Counted from the stretch's first letter, positions 1 through 6,278 are shown. The stretch is DNA of 6,659 nucleotides from Dehalococcoidia bacterium UBA2777 (GCA_002352365.1 DEIJ01000161.1:1-6659); one strand, 5' to 3'. Made by a program: numbers and translations. Notes: a model not told the origin generated them from the sequence alone.

Positions 1-111
1 GCTTTGCTACAGGGGCCATTTTTTGGTTTTAATCTTAGAATTTATAATAACCTGAAGAAGGACTTGAGTCGCGAACTGCATCTGGAACTGGGAATGCTCA
101 ACTATTCATAA
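1..111 (+). CDS. Possible 3' end of an upstream gene (partial, unidentified)
   Basis: The first reading frame is open from the window edge to a TAA at 109-111, giving 36 codons that end in LHLELGMLNYS. The tail LKKDLSRELHLELG could be an amphipathic helix. I recognise no family. The TAA overlaps the AAGGAG ribosome site of the next gene, as often happens between genes of one operon, which favours a real gene. Against it, the segment is short enough to be open by chance, and a TATAAT box at 43-48 inside it could be a promoter. Bases upstream of the window would settle it. Confidence 0.35.
   Translation, partial: ALLQGPFFGFNLRIYNNLKKDLSRELHLELGMLNYS
43..48 (+). promoter_or_regulatory. Possible -10 box upstream of the zinc-ribbon gene
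   Basis: A perfect TATAAT hexamer lies about 75 bases before the start at 124. The ten-base string TTTATAATAA containing it (41-50) recurs exactly at 523-532, before the DUF503 gene. No good -35 box is seen: TTTTTT at 19-24, spaced 18, is the best match. If the frame covering 1-111 is coding, this may be chance. Confidence 0.25.
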
Positions 112-123
112 GGAGATTCCAAG

Positions 124-428
124 ATGGCTTCAGCGGACAAGACCTTAATGTGCCGGGATTGTGGTAAGCGGTTTGCTTTCAGCGTTGGTGAGCAAGAATT
201 CTATGCCTCCCGGGGCTGGGGGAACGAGCCTAGCCGCTGTCCCCAGTGTCGAGTTATTCGGCAAAGAGAAAGGGAGAGCGGTACCTATGAAGGCTATGGC
301 CGTCCCCGCCGAATGTATCCGGCAATCTGTGCTGCTTGTGGCAAGGAGACTCAAGTGCCCTTCGACCCAAAAATGATCGTCCTGTCTACTGCAGTGAGTG
401 CTATGCCAAGATAAGAAGCCAGGACTGA
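124..428 (+). CDS. CxxC-x17-CxxC zinc-ribbon protein, frameshifted
   Basis: Small soluble protein with two zinc-binding modules and no known reaction; a nucleic-acid or protein-binding role is only a guess. The start ATG follows AAGGAG (110-115) at good spacing. The first module has C10/C13 and C39/C42, with the DKTLMCRDCGKRF and QEFYASRGW features of the 'probable zinc-ribbon' (zf-trcl) family. The second begins with C69/C72 in ICAACGKETQVPFDPK. The frame as written then leaves the family pattern and stops at 412-414. Shifting to the -1 frame at the A run 369-373 restores NDRPVYCSECYAKIRSQD, placing C90/C93 exactly 17 residues after C72 and ending at TGA 426-428, for 101 residues in all. A single lost A (sequencing error or real mutation) or ribosomal frameshifting would explain it. 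Confidence 0.8.
366..372 (+). other. CCCAAAA heptamer at the frame switch
   Basis: In the zero frame this reads C CCA AAA, which fits the X XXY YYZ pattern of -1 slippery sites. It sits exactly where the zinc-ribbon protein must change frame to recover its last CxxC. An AAGGAG at 343-348 lies 17 bases upstream, a little far for a stimulatory Shine-Dalgarno-like element. I see no clear downstream stem-loop. The heptamer may be a by-product of conserved Pro-Lys codons next to an A run that has lost one base. Confidence 0.3.
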
Positions 429-524
429 TAGTTACAAACAGCGGAAACTTTTAGTTTTTAACCCGCTCTGATTTCGTTGGGGTGGCCTTCGGGTGCTTAG
501 CTTTAATATCCAGTCCAATCTATT

Positions 525-530
525 TATAAT
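525..530 (+). promoter_or_regulatory. -10 box for the DUF503-helicase unit
   Basis: A perfect TATAAT ends 15 bases before the DUF503 ATG. The best -35 match at 17-base spacing is TTTAAT (502-507), which is weak. Transcription would start around 536-539, leaving a leader of ten bases or fewer. Bases 538-545 are the palindrome CCCCGGGG, directly against the ATG. Confidence 0.45.
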
Positions 531-545
531 AATCTTCCCCCGGGG

Positions 546-839
546 ATGAATGTTGGAGTATGCAAGGTAAGGCTTCGTTTGCCTGAAAACCATTCCCTCA
601 AAGGCAAGCGGCGGGTGTTAAGCTCTATTACCACTCGAGTAAAGAACAATTATAATGTCTCCATAGCTGAGGTGGGAGATCAGGATGTGTGGCAATCAGT
701 CACTTTAGGAGTGGTTTGCGTTAGCAACAGCGCTCGCCAAGCCAGTGAGATTTTATTAAAGGTGGTGAACTTTATTAGGCAGAGCAAGTTTGCTATAGAG
801 ATGTTAGATTACGAGATTGAAATTGTACCCTCGCTTTAG
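546..839 (+). CDS. DUF503 family protein (YlxP-like)
   Basis: A 97-residue cytoplasmic protein of the DUF503 family, which includes YlxP of Bacillus. Its molecular role is not established; in Firmicutes ylxP lies among translation and ribosome-maturation genes (nusA-infB-rbfA). Family hallmarks are the N-terminal beta strand MNVGVCKVRLRLPE, NHSLKGKRRVLSSI (residues 15-28), the central AEVGDQDVWQ (residues 41-50), GVVCVSN, and the C-terminal strand LDYEIEIV. Length is normal for the family. The ATG at 546 gives the expected N-terminus, but no Shine-Dalgarno precedes it, and the TATAAT at 525-530 implies a nearly leaderless message. The helicase gene starts only 20 bases after its stop, so the two are probably co-transcribed. 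Confidence 0.9.
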   Translation: MNVGVCKVRLRLPENHSLKGKRRVLSSITTRVKNNYNVSIAEVGDQDVWQSVTLGVVCVSNSARQASEILLKVVNFIRQSKFAIEMLDYEIEIVPSL

Positions 840-859
840 CTATCCCCCAATTTTTATCC

Positions 860-3136
860 ATGGATGCCACAGCTTTTCTCCAACATCTTAAGAGTTTGGC
901 CTTTTACCAAGACCAAATAGTTCACCTTGAGCACCTCCCATCCCAGCAGGCAAGCTATGGAGAGTTCGATTGGCCGCTGCATCCCCAACTTGAGTTACAA
1001 CTTGAGCAAGCCAAGTTATTGCCGTTATACAGCCATCAAGCCGCTGCGGTGAATATCGCTCACCACGGTGGGAATGTCATGGTAATAAGTCCGGCTGCTA
1101 GCGGCAAAACTCTATGTTACAATTTGCCAGTATTAGAGGCTGTTTTAACTGAGAAGGGATGCTGCGCCCTTTATCTTTTCCCCACCAAAGCCTTGGCCCA
1201 AGACCAATTGCGTGGTTTGGCAAAGCTAACCGCATCATTTCCCCAGATAAAATATGCTACCTTCGATGGCGATACTCCTCAATGGGAACGCTCGGAAATA
1301 AAGAGACAAGCCGAGATTGTGCTCACCAACCCTGACATGCTTCATCTAGGTATTCTCCCCAATCATCAGTCATGGTCAAGGTTTTTTCGTCGGCTGAGGT
1401 ATATAGTAATTGATGAAGCTCATATTTATCGGGGTGTCTTCGGTTCCCAGGTGGGTAATGTATTACGGCGATTGCGACGCCTGTGCTCCTTCTATGACAT
1501 CAACCCTCAGTTCATTTGCTGTTCCGCCACTATTGCCAATCCCCAAGAGTTCATTGAAAGGTTAGTAGGCTTGCCTTTTGAGGTAATTGCTCAGGATGGC
1601 TCCCCCCATGGGGGAAAGGATTTTGTCTTTTGGAACCCTCCTTTCCTGGATCAGGCTAAAAATACCCGCCGTAGTGCTAATAGTGAAGCAGCTTCCCTCT
1701 TTGCTGAACTGGTGCGTCAAGGCATTAGAACCTTGACCTTCGCTAAAACTCGCCAGCTCACTGAGCTTATTTACAATTATGCTAAGGAGAAGCTAGCCGA
1801 GCCAGCCTTGATAGAGCGAATTAAGCCATATCGAGCCGGCTATCTCTCCCAAGAGAGGCGCCATATAGAGCGGGAGCTTTTTGATGGCTATCTTCGCGGC
1901 GTAGTAGCCACCACTGCCTTAGAGTTGGGGATAGATATTGGTGATCTGGAAGCCACCGTGCTTACCGGGTACCCGGGAAGTATTGCTAGCACCTGGCAGC
2001 AGGCAGGCCGCAGCGGCAGAAGAACAGAAGGCTCATTGAGCTTTCTTATCGGCTTAGATAATCCGCTTGACCAGTATTTTATGCACCACCCGGCATCTTT
2101 TTTCCATCGCAGCTTCGAGAACGCCCTGATCAATCCTCAAAACCCCTATATCCTAAAGCCCCATCTTCTCTGTGCTGCCTGGGAGATGCCGCTAACGGAT
2201 TCTGATAGCAGATTTTTTGGCGACAATTTTGCCCCGGCGAGGGAGGAGCTGACCAAAGAGGGCAGGCTTAAAAATCGCGGCGGGAAATGGTATGTTACTC
2301 CTTCTATTCGCTACCCTGCTGAGGAGGTTAACATACGCTCTACCTTCTCCGGCTACTATACGGTAATCGATACCTCTCAAGGCATCAAGCAATTGGAGAC
2401 AGTAGAGTCAACTGTGGCTCTGTCTCAAATCCATCCTGGGGCAATTTATCTCCACCAAGGCGAGTCTTACTTGGTTAGCCAGCTTGACTTAGCTCACCGC
2501 ACTGCCTATGTTGAGCCTACTACCTTCCCTTATTATACCCAAGCCAAGGAGATTACTGAGCTCAAAGTTTTAGCCATAAGCCGAGAGAAAGATAGCCAAA
2601 AGGTGAAGATTTATTTTGGGGAGGTTGAGGTCACCAATATAGTGGTTGGCTTTAGAAAGAAGATGCAGTTCACTGAGGAGGTCATTGGTGAACAGCCTCT
2701 TGACCTACCCCCACAGCTCTTTGATACCATGGCTTTATGGTTTGATATCCCTCAGGAGGCTATGCATCAGGTAGCTTCAATGAGGCTTGACTTTAGCGGT
2801 GGCTTACACGCTGTCGAGCATGCCTCCATTGCTATGCTTCCTTTGTTTGCTTTATGCGATCGCAACGACATTGGAGGGGTATCCACCCCATTTCATCCCG
2901 ATACTGGCAAGGCACAAGTGTTTATTTATGATGCTTACCCCAAGGGGATAGGGATTGCTGAGAAGGGCTTTGCCTTGATAGAAGATTTGTGGCAAGCTAC
3001 GTTAGCGGCGATTAAAGAATGTCCTTGCCAAGCTGGCTGCCCAAGCTGCATTCAATCACCAAAGTGCGGTAATAACAATGAGCCGTTAGATAAGAAAGCG
3101 GCGATAATAATACTTGAACAGTTAGTCGGCCATTGA
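860..3136 (+). CDS. mrfA: DEAH-box helicase with DUF1998 zinc domain (MrfA/YprA family)
   Basis: A 758-residue ATP-dependent superfamily 2 helicase, close in size to Bacillus MrfA (YprA), a 3'-5' DNA helicase that works with the MrfB nuclease in repair of mitomycin-type lesions. Motifs in order: a Q-motif-like HQ at 59-60, Walker A SPAASGKT at 77-84, FPTKALAQDQ at 107-116, DEAH at 185-188, SAT at 222-224, motif IV TLTFAKTR at 291-298, TTALELGIDIGDL at 351-363 and motif VI QQAGRSGRR at 380-388. The C-terminal DUF1998 part has the metal-binding cluster C721, C723, C727, C730 and C736 in the CPSCIQSPKCG context. All catalytic motifs are intact. The ATG at 860 lacks a clear ribosome site, so translation may depend on the DUF503 gene 20 bases upstream. 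No MrfB-like nuclease is visible here, so the repair role is inferred from the family. The symbol is by family resemblance. Confidence 0.92.
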   Translation: MDATAFLQHLKSLAFYQDQIVHLEHLPSQQASYGEFDWPLHPQLELQLEQAKLLPLYSHQAAAVNIAHHGGNVMVISPAASGKTLCYNLPVLEAVLTEKGCCALYLFPTKALAQDQLRGLAKLTASFPQIKYATFDGDTPQWERSEIKRQAEIVLTNPDMLHLGILPNHQSWSRFFRRLRYIVIDEAHIYRGVFGSQVGNVLRRLRRLCSFYDINPQFICCSATIANPQEFIERLVGLPFEVIAQDGSPHGGKDFVFWNPPFLDQAKNTRRSANSEAASLFAELVRQGIRTLTFAKTRQLTELIYNYAKEKLAEPALIERIKPYRAGYLSQERRHIERELFDGYLRGVVATTALELGIDIGDLEATVLTGYPGSIASTWQQAGRSGRRTEGSLSFLIGLDNPLDQYFMHHPASFFHRSFENALINPQNPYILKPHLLCAAWEMPLTDSDSRFFGDNFAPAREELTKEGRLKNRGGKWYVTPSIRYPAEEVNIRSTFSGYYTVIDTSQGIKQLETVESTVALSQIHPGAIYLHQGESYLVSQLDLAHRTAYVEPTTFPYYTQAKEITELKVLAISREKDSQKVKIYFGEVEVTNIVVGFRKKMQFTEEVIGEQPLDLPPQLFDTMALWFDIPQEAMHQVASMRLDFSGGLHAVEHASIAMLPLFALCDRNDIGGVSTPFHPDTGKAQVFIYDAYPKGIGIAEKGFALIEDLWQATLAAIKECPCQAGCPSCIQSPKCGNNNEPLDKKAAIIILEQLVGH

Positions 3137-3265
3137 GTGCCTAGATATGATGGGTTACATATTGGGTGATTTAGTTCGTGATAATAACATCTCGAGGAGA
3201 ATGAGACGGGCTATACTAAGGCCTGTGGCGAAATGATCTAAATTCCCTATTACGAGGAATAAAAA
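3137..3265 (+). other. Intergenic gap before the oxidoreductase operon
   Basis: These 129 bases separate the helicase from the oxidoreductase genes and probably hold the operon promoter. The best -10 candidate is TATACT at 3212-3217, but no matching -35 box is seen. A 29-codon open frame (3147-3236, MMGYILGDLV..., ending in RRAILRPVAK) has no ribosome site and is not called as a gene. I see no terminator hairpin with a T run after the helicase stop. Confidence 0.3.
3254..3258 (+). promoter_or_regulatory. Ribosome site that fixes a TTG start
   Basis: GAGGA lies seven bases before the TTG at 3266, an ideal distance. The first ATG in the ferredoxin frame falls only at residue 38, after the first cysteine cluster, so the TTG is the only start that keeps the whole fold. 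Confidence 0.65.
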
Positions 3266-3523
3266 TTGACAAGAGGGGAGATAAGCATTGATGAGAGATA
3301 TTGCCTGGGGTGTGGCTACTGCGTACACTTCTGTGCCAGAGGATGTATTGTGATACCTGGAGATAGGTTTACCACCATGGGGTATTTATTGCCGGTGTTC
3401 ATCAATCTCGAAAGGTGTAATGCCTGCGCGGTATGTGCTTGGATGTGCCCTCATCAGGCTATCGAGGTTTATAAATATGTTGAGAGTGGCCAAAATGAGC
3501 CAGAGGATATTAGCTCAGGGTAA
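3266..3523 (+). CDS. 2-oxoacid:ferredoxin oxidoreductase ferredoxin (delta) subunit, two [4Fe-4S]
   Basis: An 85-residue electron-transfer subunit that carries electrons from the thiamine-diphosphate site toward external ferredoxin. Two CxxCxxCxxxC motifs are present: C13, C16, C19, C23 and C51, C54, C57, C61. In bacterial-type ferredoxins three cysteines of one motif plus the last of the other bind each [4Fe-4S] cluster. The second motif has the usual CP ending (C61-P62); the first ends C-A, without the proline, and is followed by an extra C27. The start is TTG, supported by GAGGA seven bases upstream. Length matches the VorC/KorD type subunit, and the order ferredoxin-alpha-beta-gamma fits that class. 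The 3' end overlaps the next gene by 29 bases if alpha starts at 3495, indicating translational coupling. The C-terminal tail after about residue 70 is acidic and polar. Confidence 0.9.
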   Translation: MTRGEISIDERYCLGCGYCVHFCARGCIVIPGDRFTTMGYLLPVFINLERCNACAVCAWMCPHQAIEVYKYVESGQNEPEDISSG

Positions 3524-4586
3524 CACAGCGATTGGCTATGGGGCGGTGAATGCCGGCTGTCTCCATTTCTTCGGTTATCCTATCACTCCTCAAAATGAAG
3601 TTATAGAGTGGTTTGCCCGGGAATTGCCGAAGAGGGGGGGTAGTTTTTTACAAGCACAATGTGAGACCGCTGTTATAAATATGCTACTTGGAGCGGGAAG
3701 TGCAGGGGTAAGAGTAATGACCTCAACCTCAAGTCCTGGCTGGGCCCTGATGCAGGAAGGACTGTCAGCGCTCGCCAATGCCGAGATCCCCTGTGTAGTA
3801 GTCCTGGTGCAAAGAGGAGGGCCAGTACAAGGCACTACGCAGCATGGTCAGATGGACTATCTGTCAGCAACGCGGGGTGGGGGAGGTGGAGGGTACAGAG
3901 ATATTGTCCTCGCCCCGGCTTCAGTTCAGGAATGCAGTGACTTGGTGCAACTCGCCTTCTATTTAGCCGACAAATACCGCAATCCTGTGGTGGTATTAAG
4001 TGATGGCCTCTTGGGTCAGATGATGGAGCCTCTTGAGGTAAGGACTCTGGACTTCGGTCCATTGCCAGAGAAGGACTGGGCACTGAAAGGATTGGCTCTC
4101 CATAAGGATGGGAAGCGCCGTGCGCTGTCCTGTTTAGCCGGGTTTTGCTTCCAAGAGGTATATGAAAGCTATCTGGACTTTATACAACACTTAGATGAAA
4201 AGTACCGGCAAATGGCGGATTCTGAAGTCAGGTATGAGACATATCAAACAGATGATGCTCACTTGCTCGTGGTAGCCTATGGATATGCCGCTCGGGTTTC
4301 TTTAGAGGCTATCAACATGGCTCGAGATGAAGGTCTTAAGGTTGGACTTATTCGGCCAATATCTCTCTGGCCCTTTCCCAGTGAGGCGATTAGGCAGGGA
4401 GCTACCCGAGGGGGTGATTTTTTAGTAGTAGAAGACAGCTTAGGGCAGCTAGTCGAAGATGTCAGGCTGTCTGTAAACGGGCAAGCTGAGGTGCATCTGC
4501 TAAACATGTTGTCCCGCCATATGCGCACACCGGCGGGGATGATCTTGCCAGATATAGTGCTCGAGGGTATAAGGAAGTTAGCCTAA
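3495..4586 (+). CDS. vorB: 2-oxoacid:ferredoxin oxidoreductase alpha subunit (VorB-like)
   Basis: A 363-residue subunit carrying the pyrimidine-binding thiamine diphosphate domain and the transketolase-C-like domain. Visible signatures are GNTAIGYGAVNAG at 9-21, YPITP at 28-32 (substrate-contact threonine 31), Glu57 in the CETAV context (expected to activate the cofactor), TSTSSPG at 76-82, QRGGPVQGT at 106-114, DKYRNPVVVLSDG and QMMEP in the middle, and GLIRPISLWPFP from residue 284. The DGLLGQMMEP and LRPISLWPFPS-type strings point to the branched-chain 2-oxoacid (VorB) subgroup rather than pyruvate enzymes, but substrate cannot be proven from sequence. The frame is open back to ATGs at 3420 and 3477; 3495 gives the usual N-terminus (MSQRILAQGNTA), while 3477 has a GAGG nine bases upstream and remains possible. 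An unusual run of six glycines (128-133) follows Arg127. Confidence 0.9.
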   Translation: MSQRILAQGNTAIGYGAVNAGCLHFFGYPITPQNEVIEWFARELPKRGGSFLQAQCETAVINMLLGAGSAGVRVMTSTSSPGWALMQEGLSALANAEIPCVVVLVQRGGPVQGTTQHGQMDYLSATRGGGGGGYRDIVLAPASVQECSDLVQLAFYLADKYRNPVVVLSDGLLGQMMEPLEVRTLDFGPLPEKDWALKGLALHKDGKRRALSCLAGFCFQEVYESYLDFIQHLDEKYRQMADSEVRYETYQTDDAHLLVVAYGYAARVSLEAINMARDEGLKVGLIRPISLWPFPSEAIRQGATRGGDFLVVEDSLGQLVEDVRLSVNGQAEVHLLNMLSRHMRTPAGMILPDIVLEGIRKLA

Positions 4587-4591
4587 GATAA

Positions 4592-4598
4592 AGGGGAG
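4592..4598 (+). promoter_or_regulatory. Ribosome site deciding the beta-subunit start
   Basis: AGGGGAG lies six bases before the ATG at 4605 but only three before the in-frame GTG at 4602. The spacing favours the ATG. Confidence 0.6.
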
Positions 4599-4604
4599 AA
4601 GGTG

Positions 4605-5369
4605 ATGGAGAAAATTAAGGTTAGAGGGGCACCAAAGTCGTGGCAGCGAAGCACATCACCACTTACGATTTGTCCTGGTTGCCAGCATGGGGTTGTGGCT
4701 GAGTTGCTCTGCGACGCTGTTGATGAACTCGGCATCCAAGGGAATACCATAGTCATCAGTGGCATAGGCTGTGCTGGCATAGATGCTTTTATGGTGGATA
4801 TGGATGCATTTATAATGTGTCCTCATGGGCGCACCTGTGATGTGGCAACCGGCATCAAGCGTGCCCTCTTTGGCAAACCAATTGTAGTCGCCTTACAAGG
4901 AGACGGGGATTGTATCGCTATTGGCGCTGGCTCTCTTATCAGTGCAGCACTTCGAGGTGAGAAGATTACTGTTATTATGGCCAACAATGCCAACTATGGA
5001 ACCACTGGAGGACAATTGGCACCTACTACTCTCTTGGATCAGGTTACCTCCACCACCCCTGAAGGTAGGGACCCTGGCTTAGCAGGTTATCCGGCACACG
5101 TTCCAGAGATGCTGGTGCCGTTTAGGGGAGTGGCCTATGCCGCTCGAGGAGCAGTCAATACCCCAGCTAATTACCAGCGGACTAAAAGATACCTTAAAGC
5201 AGCTCTGCAAAAACAAATAGACAATATTGGCTTAAGTTTTGTCGAGATCTTGTCGGCTTGTCCGGCCAATTGGCATCGAACCCCGGTGGAGTGTCTGAAG
5301 TGGATAGAGGAGAAGATGATTCCAGAGTATCCTTTAGGTGAATTCAAGAATGCTGATAGAATTGATTAG
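4605..5369 (+). CDS. vorA: 2-oxoacid:ferredoxin oxidoreductase beta subunit, thiamine diphosphate-binding (VorA/KorB-like)
   Basis: A 254-residue catalytic subunit. The thiamine-diphosphate/Mg signature begins GDGD (99-102) and ends NNANYGTTGGQ (127-137). Four cysteines in the positions expected for the subunit's own [4Fe-4S] cluster are C23 and C26 (CPGC), C56 (GIGCAG) and C219 (SACP). HGRT and VATGIKRA near 74-87, LAPTTLLDQVTSTTPEGRDP (138-157) and CPANW...PVECLKWIEEKMIPEYPLG at the C-terminus match the branched-chain (VorA) type. In the methanogen enzyme, as I recall it, VorA is a beta-gamma fusion; here gamma is a separate gene, as in most bacteria. The gene begins 18 bases after alpha and is plainly co-transcribed. 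All cofactor residues look intact. Reaction: 2-oxoacid + CoA + 2 oxidised ferredoxin to acyl-CoA + CO2 + 2 reduced ferredoxin, reversible. Confidence 0.92.
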   Translation: MEKIKVRGAPKSWQRSTSPLTICPGCQHGVVAELLCDAVDELGIQGNTIVISGIGCAGIDAFMVDMDAFIMCPHGRTCDVATGIKRALFGKPIVVALQGDGDCIAIGAGSLISAALRGEKITVIMANNANYGTTGGQLAPTTLLDQVTSTTPEGRDPGLAGYPAHVPEMLVPFRGVAYAARGAVNTPANYQRTKRYLKAALQKQIDNIGLSFVEILSACPANWHRTPVECLKWIEEKMIPEYPLGEFKNADRID

Positions 5370-5416
5370 TGTGATCAAGGCTCGATGACTTAGCAAAAAT
5401 CAGGAGAGTTCATTAG

Positions 5417-5983
5417 ATGGAAGAGGGATCTTCTATTAGACATGAGGTGATAATGTCAGGAACAGGAGGCAAAGGTGTCCTAGTGGCCGGTCAGTTGCTG
5501 GCTGAGGCGGGCATGCAGAAGTACAACTATGTGACCTGGACTCCCACTTATTTTGCGGCGATGAGGGGTGGATCATGTGAGTGCACTGTTATCCTATCCA
5601 ATGAGAAGATTGCCTCCCCCTTATTAACTAAAGCTGAAGTAGTCATTGTCTTTGAACCCTCTCAATTAAAGGACTTTGAGGCGAGGGTAAAGCAGGATGG
5701 AATATTCATAATAGAGAGCACTGGGTTGCCAGGGGTGAAAAGGCAGGACATTAGAATAGTGAAGGTTCCAGCAGCAGAAACAGCGGTCAAACTAGGAGGA
5801 ATCATGGCAGCCAATCTGGTTCTCCTAGGAACTTATGTCGAAATCACTAAAGCGGCCCCGGCTGAACTCGTAGAGATAGAGATTGAGCGGAGGTTCGGTG
5901 GCAATGAGAAGAGGCTATCCCTTAATAAACAGGCTTTCAGGCAGGGGATGTTACTTGCAGCAAGAGAGCAGAATTGGTATTAA
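5417..5983 (+). CDS. 2-oxoacid:ferredoxin oxidoreductase gamma subunit
   Basis: A 188-residue subunit of the pyruvate/ketoisovalerate oxidoreductase gamma family, which forms the CoA-handling domain of the complex. The N-terminus has the glycine loop SGTGGKGVLVAGQLLAEAG (14-32), followed by TWTPTYFAAMRGGSCECTVILS (split here as PTYFAAMRGG at 43-52 and C54/C56), both typical of the family. IVFEPSQ, the GGIMAANLVLLG stretch and the C-terminal GNEKRLSLNKQAFRQG also fit. Length is normal. AGGAGAG at 5402-5408 sits eight bases before the ATG. It follows the beta gene by 47 bases and completes the ferredoxin-alpha-beta-gamma set. This is the last gene of the apparent operon; no convincing intrinsic terminator follows within 100 bases. 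Confidence 0.92.
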   Translation: MEEGSSIRHEVIMSGTGGKGVLVAGQLLAEAGMQKYNYVTWTPTYFAAMRGGSCECTVILSNEKIASPLLTKAEVVIVFEPSQLKDFEARVKQDGIFIIESTGLPGVKRQDIRIVKVPAAETAVKLGGIMAANLVLLGTYVEITKAAPAELVEIEIERRFGGNEKRLSLNKQAFRQGMLLAAREQNWY

Positions 5984-6176
5984 GTGACTAAATTTGAATC
6001 AGCTATGATTGCTCATTTCTTTATGGGGAAGTTTGGTTCTCACCTCTACCCCCTATCGCCCTTTCATCCTCACTTAGCTTACCCATCTTATACCTTTTGA
6101 GCCCCGTGGAATTGTGATGCCATCTTGTTGGCTTTTAGCCGTTGGTGGCAAGACCTCCTTCCCTTTAACCCAAGTT

Positions 6177-6198
6177 TGAGACCCCCTCAATGGTCTCA
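6177..6198 (+). repeat. Hairpin, 7-bp stem
   Basis: TGAGACC (6177-6183) and GGTCTCA (6192-6198) are perfect inverted repeats around an eight-base loop. The loop-side CCCTC could alternatively pair with GAGGGGT at 6208-6214. No T run follows, so it does not look like a classical intrinsic terminator, although it lies about 190 bases after the operon. Confidence 0.4.
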
Positions 6199-6249
6199 GC
6201 TTCAGAGGAGGGGTGAGTTAGCCCATGTTTGACATTTCGGGAGATAGCT

Positions 6250-6278
6250 CAGCTTTGATTTAGCTTCATTCAAAGCTG
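6250..6278 (+). repeat. Hairpin, 9-bp stem
   Basis: CAGCTTTGA (6250-6258) and TCAAAGCTG (6270-6278) are perfect inverted repeats around an 11-base loop. No T run follows. It may be a subterminal structure of the insertion sequence, but that is inference. Confidence 0.45.

Noticed and set aside
440..467. AGCGG/CCGCT inverted repeat after the zinc-ribbon gene as a terminator
   Set aside because: The stem is five pairs around an 18-base loop with no T run after it; too weak to call.
1888..2392. Minus-strand open frames inside the helicase gene
   Set aside because: They are antisense to a fully intact helicase with conserved motifs and show no family features.
3266..3271. TTGACA resembling a -35 box
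   Set aside because: It is the TTG start codon and next codon of the ferredoxin gene, with a ribosome site upstream and no -10 box at the right distance.
5984..6100. 38-codon GTG frame directly after the gamma subunit
   Set aside because: No ribosome site, odd composition rich in His, Pro and aromatic residues, and no resemblance to any family I know.
6074..6151. Minus-strand TTG frame of 25 codons preceded by AAGGAGG
   Set aside because: The ribosome-like site is only two bases from the TTG, the peptide is tiny and unrecognised, and the frame contains no ATG.
6229..6259. TTGACA with TTTGAT as a second promoter
   Set aside because: The spacing is 19 and the -10 match is poor; the promoter at 6322-6350 is far better.
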